A DNA stretch of 64,000 nt, taken from the NCBI GenBank assembly GCA_030615035.1, contig JAUXAC010000001.1:1-64000 (forward strand), written 5' to 3'. Below are positions 26,941 to 34,821 of this stretch, one piece after another. Positions within the stretch are counted from its first letter, which is position 1, and each line of letters begins with the position of its first letter. The translations under genes and the position numbers were made by a program. The notes below the pieces were generated by a model. It was given only the letters and a program-made list of their open reading frames with translations, had not been told where the DNA came from and searched no databases. This stretch comes from Dehalococcoidia bacterium (GTDB lineage Bacteria; Chloroflexota; Dehalococcoidia; Dehalococcoidales; RBG-16-60-22).

Positions 26941-27315
26941 ATGGGCAAAAAGATTAAAATCAAAGCCGGCAGTATTGAAGTAACCGCCGAGCTGAATGAG
27001 ACCAAGACTGCCGGGGCAATCTGGGACGCCCTGCCTATCAAAGGTCTTGCCAGCTGCTGGGGAGACGAGATATACTTCCCCATCCCGGTTAGCCTGGAAG
27101 AGGAGGATGCGAAGGAACTGGTAAGCATGGGAGATTTAGGCTACTGGCCGTTGGGCACTGCCTTCTGCCTGTTTTTCGGCCCGACTCCTATGAGCCGTGG
27201 GCAGGAAATAAGACCTGCCAGTCCGGTTAATGTATTCGGCAGGATTACCGGCGACGCCAAGGTGCTCAAGCAGGTAGCCTCGGGAGCAGAGATTACCGTT
27301 GAGGAAGGAACATAA
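26941..27315 (+). CDS. Cyclophilin-like fold protein (TM1367-type)
   Basis: 124-residue protein with the small cyclophilin-like beta-barrel pattern: KKIKIKAGSIEVTAELNET, WGDEIYFPIPV, LGYWPLGTAFCLFFGPTP and NVFGRITGD. Members of this group look like a peptidyl-prolyl isomerase barrel but their activity is mostly unproven. Its 3' end overlaps the upstream region and ribosome-binding site of the next gene, so the two form an operon. Confidence 0.75.
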   Translation: MGKKIKIKAGSIEVTAELNETKTAGAIWDALPIKGLASCWGDEIYFPIPVSLEEEDAKELVSMGDLGYWPLGTAFCLFFGPTPMSRGQEIRPASPVNVFGRITGDAKVLKQVASGAEITVEEGT

Positions 27316-27316
27316 C

Positions 27317-28852
27317 TTGAAAATACTCCTGGTTTATCCACAATACCCGGACACCTTCTGGAGTTTCAGGTATGCCTTAAAAATCATTTCCAAAAAGGCA
27401 GCTAACCCACCTCTGGGTTTGTTAACGGTAGCGGCGATGCTCCCCGGTGAGTGGGAGAAAAAGCTGGTGGATATGAACGTGTCCAGCCTGACCGATGATG
27501 ACATCAACTGGGCTGACTATGTGTTTCTCGGTGCCATGGTGGTGCAACAGGATTCGGTGAGGGAAGTCATTGCCAGATGCAATAAACTGGGCACCAGGCT
27601 GGTTGCTGGCGGACCTCTCTTTACTACTACAGACGAAGAGTTTGACGGGGTAGACCATTTTGTGCTGGGCGAGGCTGAAGTTACACTGCCACCCTTTTTA
27701 AGAGATTTAGAGCAAGGCTGTGCCCGGCATATCTACGCCTCCAAGGCAAGACCGGATATAACCAAAACACCTGTTCCTCTCTGGTCACTTATCAACACGA
27801 AAAAATATTCATCGATGAGTGTTCAGTATTCTCGGGGCTGTCCATTTAACTGCGAGTTTTGTGACATTATCGTGCTGAACGGGCATAAGCCGCGAACCAA
27901 GGGTAAGGAACAGGTGCTGGTAGAACTGGATGCATTATACCATTTGGGGTGGCGAGAAGGCGTGTTTATTGTTGATGATAACTTCATCGGTAACAGGAGA
28001 AAACTGAAGTCAGAAATCCTGCCGGCGGTAATTGAGTGGATGAAGACGAGAAAATACCCCTTTGCCCTATCTGCAGAGGCGTCTATAAATCTGGCTGATG
28101 ACGAAGAATTAATGCAATTGATGGTTGATGCCGGGTTTAACACCGTATTTGTTGGCATTGAGACTCCTAATGAAGAAAGTCTGGTTGAATGCAACAAGTC
28201 TCAGAATCAAAATCGTGATTTAGTGGCTTCGGTCAAAAAGATTCAAAACCATGGGTTTGAGGTGCAGGGAGGATTTATTGTCGGCTTTGATAGCGACCCT
28301 CTTTCCATCTTTAAGAGTCAAATCAGCTTCATTCAGAAGAGCGGAATTGTTACTGCAATGGTCGGCTTGCTGAATGCTCCCGCTGGTACCAGACTATACC
28401 AGCGTTTGAAAGAGGAAAACCGCTTGTTAGAAGGTTTTACCGGTGACAATACCGACTGCTCGCTCAACTTCATCCCGAAGATGAACTACGAAACACTCAT
28501 TAATGGCTACAAGCATGTCCTGGACACAATTTACTCACCCAAGGACTTCTACGAACGGGTCAGAACGTTTCTAAAAGAGTATAGACCGCGGAGAAAGAGG
28601 TGGGATAGAATTCGGTTTGGCCATATCAGGGCATTTATCAGGTCAGTGTGGGTCTTGGGGGTCAAGGAAAGGGGTAGAAGGTATTACTGGAAGCTATTTA
28701 TTTCGACCTTGCTAAAATACCCTCGGGCTTTTCCTTTATCCGTGAGTCTGGCTGTTTATGGATATCACTTCCGCAAGGTTGTTGAGAAGTACATTAAGAC
28801 ACCGATTGAGAATACTCTGGGAGTCCGGGCAACCGAGAAATCTGGAGGATAA
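27317..28852 (+). CDS. B12-binding radical SAM protein (DUF4070 type)
   Basis: About 511 residues. The N-terminal half is a cobalamin-binding-like domain (KILLVYPQYPDTFWSF through GGPLFTTTDEEF). The radical SAM core follows with cluster motif SRGCPFNCEFCDI and a C-terminal DUF4070-type region (YSPKDFYERVRTFL). This architecture is shared with methylases such as the hopanoid enzymes HpnP and HpnR, but close assignment is not possible by eye. TTG 27317 is taken as start because GAGGAAGGAA lies just upstream. Likely a radical methyltransferase of unknown substrate. Confidence 0.85.
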   Translation: MKILLVYPQYPDTFWSFRYALKIISKKAANPPLGLLTVAAMLPGEWEKKLVDMNVSSLTDDDINWADYVFLGAMVVQQDSVREVIARCNKLGTRLVAGGPLFTTTDEEFDGVDHFVLGEAEVTLPPFLRDLEQGCARHIYASKARPDITKTPVPLWSLINTKKYSSMSVQYSRGCPFNCEFCDIIVLNGHKPRTKGKEQVLVELDALYHLGWREGVFIVDDNFIGNRRKLKSEILPAVIEWMKTRKYPFALSAEASINLADDEELMQLMVDAGFNTVFVGIETPNEESLVECNKSQNQNRDLVASVKKIQNHGFEVQGGFIVGFDSDPLSIFKSQISFIQKSGIVTAMVGLLNAPAGTRLYQRLKEENRLLEGFTGDNTDCSLNFIPKMNYETLINGYKHVLDTIYSPKDFYERVRTFLKEYRPRRKRWDRIRFGHIRAFIRSVWVLGVKERGRRYYWKLFISTLLKYPRAFPLSVSLAVYGYHFRKVVEKYIKTPIENTLGVRATEKSGG

Positions 28853-28870
28853 AAACACTCTGAATAGACG

Positions 28871-29596
28871 GTGACCAAGCAACGGATCGATAGCTTAATG
28901 GTAGCGAGGGGGCTGGCGGAGAGCCGGGCTAAGGCTCAGGCTTTAATCATGGCGGGGGAGGTAGAAGTAAGGGGAAAGGAAGCAATTAAGTCGGGAACTC
29001 TGGTGTCTGAGGAGGCGGTAATTACTATACGTAAGCCGCCTCCTTTTGTTGGTCGTGGCGGGATTAAGCTTGAGCACGCCCTTGACCAGTTTCAACTTGA
29101 TGTTGCCGACAAGATAGTGGTTGATATCGGGGCATCAACCGGCGGCTTTACCGATTGCCTGCTCAAGCGTGGGGCAAGCCGGGTTTACGCTGTGGATGTG
29201 GGCTATGGCCAGCTAGACTATCGCCTGAGACGGGATTCGCGAGTGGTGGTTATGGAGAGAGTGAACGCCCGTTATCCCATACCTTTACCAGAGAAAGTGG
29301 ATTTGGCGACCGTAGATTTATCCTTTATTTCGGTAAAGAAGGTAATCCCGTCTGTGGCTAAACTGCTCAAGGACGAAGGTTATTTACTGGTGCTCATCAA
29401 GCCGCAATTTGAGGCTAGGAGGGAGGAGGTGGGTAAAGGGGGAGTAGTTAAGGAGTCTCTGGTTCACGCCACGGTTTTAGGGCGTTTTATTGCTTGGATA
29501 GTAGAGCATGGCTTCAAGTTGAAGGGACTGGTGGAATCACCTATCATTGGCTCTTCGGGAAATAGGGAATTTTTCACTCTATTAAAGTTGACATAA
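28871..29596 (+). CDS. tlyA: TlyA-family rRNA 2'-O-methyltransferase
   Basis: N-terminal S4 RNA-binding domain (RIDSLMVARGLAESRAKAQ) followed by a FtsJ-like methyltransferase domain with the SAM motif VVDIGASTGGFTDCLL. Members methylate ribose of cytidines in 16S and 23S rRNA. 241 residues, GTG start at 28871. It lies 5 bp upstream of a hydrolase gene. Confidence 0.92.
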   Translation: MTKQRIDSLMVARGLAESRAKAQALIMAGEVEVRGKEAIKSGTLVSEEAVITIRKPPPFVGRGGIKLEHALDQFQLDVADKIVVDIGASTGGFTDCLLKRGASRVYAVDVGYGQLDYRLRRDSRVVVMERVNARYPIPLPEKVDLATVDLSFISVKKVIPSVAKLLKDEGYLLVLIKPQFEARREEVGKGGVVKESLVHATVLGRFIAWIVEHGFKLKGLVESPIIGSSGNREFFTLLKLT

Positions 29597-29601
29597 CATA
29601 A

Positions 29602-30369
29602 ATGGTGAAGAAAGCGGTTGTCTTAGAAGTAGAAGGTATAACCATTTCTGGTCAGCTTTACCTACCGATTGACAAGGCTCCGTACCCTGCTGTTTGCGTT
29701 TGTCATGGTATCCCGGCTCGTGTCCCTGACCCCGATCAGGATAGAGGCTATCCTTTGGTAGCGGAGAGGATTTGTCGGGAAGGTTTTGCGGTATTGTTTT
29801 TCAATTTTAGAGGAACCGGGGCTAGCGGTGGCAACCTTGATGTTTTGGGCTGGACCAGAGATTTGAAGGTAGTCATCGACTATTTGTGTACTTTGCCTGA
29901 GGTGGACAAGTCTCGTCTATCACTACTTGGTTTTAGTGGTGGGGCTGCTGTCTCGGTATATGTGGCATCACAGGACAGCCGAGTATCATGTGTTGCCACC
30001 TGTGCCTGCCCGGCAGAGTTTACCTTTATTACCGAGGCTGATGAGCCACGGTCTGTTATCGACCATTTTCGTAGTATTGGCGCAATTAGAGATGAAGATT
30101 TCCCCCGGTCGGCTGAGGAATGGCTTAATGACTTCAGATTGGTTCGCCCTGTTGAATATGTGGCTGGCATTGCCCCTAGACCGTTATTACTCGTGCATGG
30201 CAGCAAGGATGAGACGGTGGATATGAGCCACGCCTATAGATTATATGATAAAGCTGGGGAACCGAAACAGATGATTGTAGTGGATGGGGCCGGGCACAGG
30301 CTGCGGCAGGATGATAGGGCAATGGCTATTGTTATCGACTGGTTGAAGTCCCAGTGCCAGAGTAGATAG
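29602..30369 (+). CDS. Alpha/beta hydrolase
   Basis: 255-residue serine hydrolase of the dienelactone-hydrolase/peptidase S9-like group. The oxyanion region is VCHGIPAR, the nucleophile elbow is LLGFSGGAAVS (G-F-S-G-G), the acid is likely Asp in VHGSKDETVD and the base His in VDGAGHRLRQ. No signal peptide, so probably cytosolic. The substrate is unknown. Confidence 0.85.
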   Translation: MVKKAVVLEVEGITISGQLYLPIDKAPYPAVCVCHGIPARVPDPDQDRGYPLVAERICREGFAVLFFNFRGTGASGGNLDVLGWTRDLKVVIDYLCTLPEVDKSRLSLLGFSGGAAVSVYVASQDSRVSCVATCACPAEFTFITEADEPRSVIDHFRSIGAIRDEDFPRSAEEWLNDFRLVRPVEYVAGIAPRPLLLVHGSKDETVDMSHAYRLYDKAGEPKQMIVVDGAGHRLRQDDRAMAIVIDWLKSQCQSR

Positions 30370-30381
30370 AGCTACAATAAG

Positions 30382-30411
30382 TTGACCCAAAAGTAGAAAA
30401 CGGGCTATAAT
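30382..30411 (+). promoter_or_regulatory. Promoter of purF
   Basis: TTGACC (30382-30387), an 18-nt spacer, perfect TATAAT (30406-30411). It still stands intact ahead of the broken purF. Confidence 0.75.
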
Positions 30412-30458
30412 GAATTGGTAGGGCCAGTTGGGATAGATAAATTAAAAGGCAGGTAGAT

Positions 30459-31076
30459 TTGCACGAGAGTTGCGGCGTTTTTGGTGTTTATGCCCCCAAT
30501 GAGGATGTAGCCCGTCTTACCTTTTTTGCTCTATTTGCTCTTCAGCACCGCGGCCAGGAAAGTGCCGGTATCGCCACCGCCGATGGTAAGAAGCTCAATG
30601 TTTACGCCAGGATGGGGCTGGTATCCCAGGTCTTTAGTGAGGAATCACTGAGTCATCTCGGCGGCCATATAGCCATCGGTCATAACCGTTATTCCACCAG
30701 AGGTTCCAGTCGGGAATACAACGTTCAACCTGTTTTGGTGGGCAAGGGTGCCGATGCTATTGCTGTAGCTCACAATGGGAATATTGTTAACGCTGAGCAC
30801 ATTTATGAAGAACTCTGTGAGCAAGGCTATACCTTCCACACCTCTACAGATACCGAGGTTATTGCCAACCTCATCCTCGCCTCCCCGGAGAAGAACTGGG
30901 TAGACAAGATAAGGTATGCTATGCGTCGGCTTCAAGGGGCATATTCTTTGACGATTTTGACCAAAGATGCTTTGTTTGGAGTGCGTGGAACCTTGGGCGT
31001 GCGTCCCCTATGTTTGGGGAGTATTGATAATGGTTCCTTTTTTGAACGTTCAGACGTGAGCACAACCAGAAGCTGA
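30459..31076 (+). pseudogene. purF: Amidophosphoribosyltransferase, N-terminal remnant (split gene)
   Basis: First enzyme of purine synthesis, broken. The TTG start gives MHESCGVFG: a four-residue propeptide before the glutaminase nucleophile Cys5, as in bacterial PurF. The glutaminase domain continues with LQHRGQESAGI, AIGHNRYSTRG, VAHNGNIVN and TSTDTEVIANLI up to about residue 193. Then the sequence changes to an unrelated 12-residue tail and a stop. The homology resumes only at about 32640. About 110 residues of the phosphoribosyltransferase start are missing, judged from the usual length of about 470. Confidence 0.9.
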
Positions 31077-31082
31077 GGGAGC

Positions 31083-31111
31083 TTGACAGGTCAAAGTCAG
31101 CTAGTTAAAGT
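31083..31111 (+). promoter_or_regulatory. Promoter of the inserted PurF-like gene
   Basis: TTGACA (31083-31088), a 17-nt spacer, TAAAGT (31106-31111). A CATAAT at 31131 is an alternative -10. The gene also has a strong GAGGAGG ribosome-binding site, so it seems independently expressed. Confidence 0.6.
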
Positions 31112-31166
31112 GTTTATTGCTAGTTTGTGCCATAATTGCTGACGACACACACGAGGAGGTTACAGA

Positions 31167-32531
31167 ATGCCTGGATTTTTTGCTTTGAGTATTGACTCTA
31201 AAAAGTATAAAGGTGATTTTTTAGACGACCTATTTTGGCAGACATTCTACCAGCAGCACTTGGGTGAGGATTATGCAGGGTTGGCAACCTATAATGGAGG
31301 GAAAATCCATATTCGCACTCATCGAGGACTTTTTAGACCAACCTTTAGTGACGACATGGTGGGTCTCGAAGGAACCATGGGGATTGGTTATTGCGGTGAT
31401 AATAGAGAGCCAGTTTTGGTAGATTCAAAATCAGGGGAATTTACCGCTTGTTTTTCCGGTAATATTATTAACCAAGATGAGTTAGTAGAAAGATTTAAAA
31501 CCCAGGGTCATTCTTTTACCTGGGAAGGAGTAGATATTGAAATCATTGCCAAATTAATAGCTCAGGGAGAAGGATTTGTTGATGGCATTCAAAGAATGAA
31601 CGATGAAATCAAGGGAGCTTATTCTCTGTCAATACTTACTCATGAGGGAATCTATATTGCCTGTGATCCCAGTGGTCGCTGGCCCCTAGTTATTGGTGAA
31701 AAAGCAGGAGCAGTAGCAGCTACTACTGATCCCAGCGGTTTTGAAAATTGGAGTTTTAGCTACCAGCGAGATGTGGAACCAGGTGAAATCGTTCTACTTA
31801 GGAATGATCACGCAGAAACTATAGGTAAAATACCAAGCACCAAAACTCAGATTTGTACTTTTGTTTGGGTTTATACTAATTTTCCTAACTCAGTATTTAA
31901 AAACATCCCCGTTTCAGCTGTAAGAAAAAGACTGGGAGCTATTTTAGCTCGACGGGATATAGAGCGAGGATTTATTCCAGACGTCGTTGCTCCTGTTCCT
32001 GATTCTGGCAGATTCTGCGCCATAGGATATCATCAAGAGTTTTGTCGACAGATAAACGAGAAGAAAATCGATAGAATTCCTGAATATGACGAGGTTTTAA
32101 TGAAGTATCCTTATGCTGGTAGAAGTTATCCTCGGTCGAATCAAGCGGAACGAGATTTAGAAGCCCATATTAAACAGTTAGGAAGCGGTGAGAATTATCC
32201 TGGTAAGATAGTAGTAGTTTGCGACGATTCTATTCGTAGGGGCACTCAGACTGAAAAAAATCTAGTGCCCAAGCTTAGAGCTTTAGATATTAGGGAGGTT
32301 CATTTCAGGATTTCTAATCCAGATTCGCTTTCTTACTGCCGTTGGGGGAAAACAATCCAAAAAGGAGAACTCTTAGCTACTCGGATTCCTTCTATTAAAA
32401 AGAGAATTAAATTCTTGGGCATCGAAAGCTTAGAGCATCCAACAGTTCAAGAGCTGGCTGAGGCGATTGGACTTTCTCTTGAGACACTCTGTGTCGATTG
32501 TGATTTACCAGCTCAAGCAGCATTAGTTTGA
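31167..32531 (+). CDS. PurF-like protein lacking the glutaminase cysteine
   Basis: 454-residue protein with the two-domain PurF layout. The N-terminus MPGFFALSID has Pro where active PurF has the nucleophile Cys, and other glutaminase motifs are altered: FSGNI instead of HNGNI, VDIE instead of TDTE. The phosphoribosyltransferase domain keeps a PRPP-type loop VVCDDSIRRGT (about residues 350-360), and the C-terminus keeps a CVDC pair where PurF has an iron-sulfur ligand CxxC. Base composition is clearly AT-richer than the flanking purF fragments, suggesting transfer. It may use free ammonia or another amine, or be a regulator; the activity is unknown. Confidence 0.8.
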   Translation: MPGFFALSIDSKKYKGDFLDDLFWQTFYQQHLGEDYAGLATYNGGKIHIRTHRGLFRPTFSDDMVGLEGTMGIGYCGDNREPVLVDSKSGEFTACFSGNIINQDELVERFKTQGHSFTWEGVDIEIIAKLIAQGEGFVDGIQRMNDEIKGAYSLSILTHEGIYIACDPSGRWPLVIGEKAGAVAATTDPSGFENWSFSYQRDVEPGEIVLLRNDHAETIGKIPSTKTQICTFVWVYTNFPNSVFKNIPVSAVRKRLGAILARRDIERGFIPDVVAPVPDSGRFCAIGYHQEFCRQINEKKIDRIPEYDEVLMKYPYAGRSYPRSNQAERDLEAHIKQLGSGENYPGKIVVVCDDSIRRGTQTEKNLVPKLRALDIREVHFRISNPDSLSYCRWGKTIQKGELLATRIPSIKKRIKFLGIESLEHPTVQELAEAIGLSLETLCVDCDLPAQAALV

Positions 32532-32610
32532 ATTTGCCAGAGTTATCTTTCATTATCTTATTCTACATCTCTGGTCTCTCTGGTATTGGTTATTCTTCCT
32601 TTATTATCGC

Positions 32611-33129
32611 ATGGTCTCACGCCCACCCATCAGGCGTGAACTCTGGCGCACCTTTATTGAGCCTGACCAGCGCATTAGAGACCTTGGCGTTAAGCTGAAA
32701 TTTAATCCCTTGCCCCAGATGCTGGAGGGAAAGCGGCTGGTAGTGGTTGATGATAGTATCGTTCGTGGTACTACTACTCCCAGCGTGGTGAAAATCCTGA
32801 GAAGGGCAGGGGCTGCAGAGGTGCATATGCGTATCTGCGCACCGCCTATCCGTCACCCTTGTTTCTTTGGAGTGGATATGGCTACCCGCCAGGAGCTAAT
32901 CGCCGCGCAGAAAACTGTGCCTGAAGTCCGTGATTTTATCGGTGCTGACTCATTAGGCTATCAGAGCATTGAGGGACTGATTAAAGCGGTTGCTTTGCCT
33001 AAGGATATCTTTTGTCTGGCTTGTTTCACTGGTGATTACCCCATACCGGTCCAGCTTGAGATGGATAAGCTGGCACTGGAAGCTATGTCGGTTGACCACG
33101 AAGTTCCTTTTGATATAAGGCAGCGATAG
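32611..33129 (+). pseudogene. purF: Amidophosphoribosyltransferase, C-terminal remnant (split gene)
   Basis: Carries the second half of the phosphoribosyltransferase domain: RTFIEPDQRIRDLGVKLKFN, the PRPP loop VVVDDSIVRGTTT, APPIRHPCFFGVDM, and the iron-sulfur/C-terminal motif CLACFTGDYP. The ATG at 32611 lies at the junction with no ribosome-binding site, and true homology begins about ten residues later. Together with 30459-31076 this is one purF gene interrupted and shortened by the insertion of 31040-32640. Confidence 0.88.
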
Positions 33130-33238
33130 ACTGAAGCACTCAGCTATCTGGTAGCTTTCCCAAAGTTTTGTAGGCTGACTCGTAGAACGACTTCTTATAA
33201 CTTTGCGCTGACCTAACCAATTCCTATGTAAGCTCGTG

Positions 33239-33340
33239 AGATTGTTTATTGACCTCACCCACTTTATTCCCCTCTCTCACCCACATTCCCCCTTCCCTTA
33301 TCAAGGGAAGGGGGTCAGGGGGATAGGTTGTAAACAATCT
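33239..33340. repeat. Short-form dispersed repeat with perfect 10-bp terminal inverted repeats (MITE-like)
   Basis: 102 bp. The left end is AGATTGTTTA (33239-33248) and the right end TAAACAATCT (33331-33340). The interior has ACCTCACCC, CCCCCTTCCCTT/AAGGGAAGGGGG hairpin arms and GGGGGATAGGTT. This is the cleanest copy in the window and ends 15 bp before the lexA -35. Confidence 0.85.
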
Positions 33341-33355
33341 CTAAGCTCTTTGGGG

Positions 33356-33384
33356 TTGACAAAAATTTTTATTTATTATAGAGT
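33356..33384 (+). promoter_or_regulatory. Promoter of lexA
   Basis: TTGACA (33356-33361), a 17-nt AT-rich spacer, TAGAGT (33379-33384). Expected transcription start is around 33391, inside the LexA box. Confidence 0.7.
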
Positions 33385-33389
33385 TTATA

Positions 33390-33401
33390 GAACAGGTGTT
33401 C
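33390..33401 (+). promoter_or_regulatory. LexA (SOS) box
   Basis: GAAC-AGGT-GTTC, a perfect GAAC-N4-GTTC palindrome as recognised by Gram-positive-type LexA. It overlaps the predicted transcription start of lexA, indicating autorepression. Confidence 0.85.
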
Positions 33402-33422
33402 GCCTTTGTCTGGGGAGTCGGG

Positions 33423-34064
33423 ATGAAAGTATTGTCAGCCAAACAACAGCGTATCATTGATTTCATCCACCGTTTTTTGGTGGACAGGGGTTATCCTCCC
33501 ACCATTAGAGATATACTAGGTGGGTGTGGGATTAGTTCGACCTCGGTTGTGGATTACCATCTGAGGAAATTGGAGAAAGAGGGATATATTCGCCGCCACC
33601 CGGAGATATCGCGCGGCATAGAGTTGCTCACTAGGTCGCTCACTTCATCGTCTCGAGTACAAGTTCCTGTTATTGGACAAATAGCGGCTGGTGAGCCGAT
33701 ACCGGTGCCTGCTCCTGATACATGGGATGTTACTGCTGCAGCGGAGACCTTGGAGGTACCTGTAGACTTGACCCAGGGCAGGGGAGGAGTTTATGCTTTG
33801 AAGGTGAAGGGCTTGTCAATGGTGGATGCCCTGATTAACGATGGTGATATTGTGCTGATGCAATATGTAAATGTGGTGGAGAATGGGGAGATGGCAGCGG
33901 TATGGCTGAAGGCGGAAAAAGAGACTACACTGAAAAAAGTCTATGTTGAGTCGGGACGTGTCCGACTCCAGCCAGCAAATAGCCAGATGCAGCCGATATA
34001 TGCTGAGCCGAATAATGTTGAGGTTCAAGGGAAGGTTATTGCTGTCATCAGGCAGTTGGTGTAA
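33423..34064 (+). CDS. lexA: SOS repressor LexA
   Basis: Repressor that self-cleaves when RecA is activated by DNA damage. From ATG 33423: winged helix (KQQRIIDFIHRFL, YPPTIRDI, TSVVDYHLRKLEKEGYI), Ala-Gly cleavage site in GQIAAGEPIP, catalytic Ser in GLSMVDALINDGD and Lys in the AEKETTLKKVY strand. 213 residues. An in-frame GTG at 33396 lies inside the LexA box and at the transcription start, so it is rejected as a start. Confidence 0.95.
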   Translation: MKVLSAKQQRIIDFIHRFLVDRGYPPTIRDILGGCGISSTSVVDYHLRKLEKEGYIRRHPEISRGIELLTRSLTSSSRVQVPVIGQIAAGEPIPVPAPDTWDVTAAAETLEVPVDLTQGRGGVYALKVKGLSMVDALINDGDIVLMQYVNVVENGEMAAVWLKAEKETTLKKVYVESGRVRLQPANSQMQPIYAEPNNVEVQGKVIAVIRQLV

Positions 34065-34250
34065 CCTGAAATAGGCAGAAAATTAATTGACATTTTGTTA
34101 TAATCATAGCTTGTTTTGCTTTTTTGTTGACAGTAGTTATAAACTTGATTTGATTTTATGTTGCCAGTGGCGGTAAATTAGTAGTAACCAAAGATTAGTA
34201 GTCAGTTCGCTGCGGCTGCTGCCAATATGCTGACAACGAAAGAATAAGCT

Positions 34251-34820
34251 ATGATTTTATCTCAGTTTCAGACGGTGGGTCATGACCTTTTTACTCGAGG
34301 GCTCATCTCGTCCCATACTGGAAATCTGAGCATCAGGCTCGGAGAGCGTATAATTATTACCCGCCGCGGTAGCATGCTCAACTGTCTGCAGGAACACGAT
34401 TTGATAGAGACCGGAATAAGTAGAAATAGCCGGTCAACGCCATTAGCCTCAACAGAATTAGCCGTCCACCGGGCTATATATCGAGAAACCCAGGCATTAG
34501 CCATTGTCCATGCCCACTCGCCTCATGCTGTCGCTCTCTCATTGACTGAGACTGAGATTGTGCCCCATGGGGCCGAGGGTCTTTCGGTAGTGGGCACGGT
34601 TCCGGTTGTGGGTTGGCATATGGAGACAAAAACTGGGGGTCTGGCTAGTATAATTGCTCAGGCATTAAAGCAACACCGGATTATTATGGTTCATGGTCAT
34701 GGCAGCTTTGCTATCGGTCAACTACTTGAGGAGGCTTATAATTACACTACTGCACTGGAGGAAAGCTGCCAGGTTCTTTATTTGTTGAGGTCATTGCAGG
34801 TAAGTCCAGCTAGAAAATAG
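34251..34820 (+). CDS. Class II aldolase/adducin family protein
   Basis: 189-residue zinc-dependent aldolase or dehydratase of the fuculose-phosphate aldolase type. Expected features are SSHTGNLSIR (phosphate loop), ASTELAVHRAIY (catalytic Glu), VHAHSPHAVAL (two zinc His) and the third His in MVHGHGSFAIG. The substrate is unknown. The upstream gap has TTGACA and TATAAT elements near 34087-34103 but not at ideal spacing. It converges with ilvE. Confidence 0.85.
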   Translation: MILSQFQTVGHDLFTRGLISSHTGNLSIRLGERIIITRRGSMLNCLQEHDLIETGISRNSRSTPLASTELAVHRAIYRETQALAIVHAHSPHAVALSLTETEIVPHGAEGLSVVGTVPVVGWHMETKTGGLASIIAQALKQHRIIMVHGHGSFAIGQLLEEAYNYTTALEESCQVLYLLRSLQVSPARK

Positions 34821-34821
34821 C

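Noticed and set aside
33240..33340. CRISPR-like reading of the repeated GC-rich blocks
   Set aside because: Copies are scattered singly across the window with no regular spacers and no cas genes; they fit a MITE-like family.
33396..33422. In-frame GTG start for lexA at 33396
   Set aside because: It lies inside the LexA box and at the predicted transcription start; ATG 33423 with GGGGAG upstream fits better.
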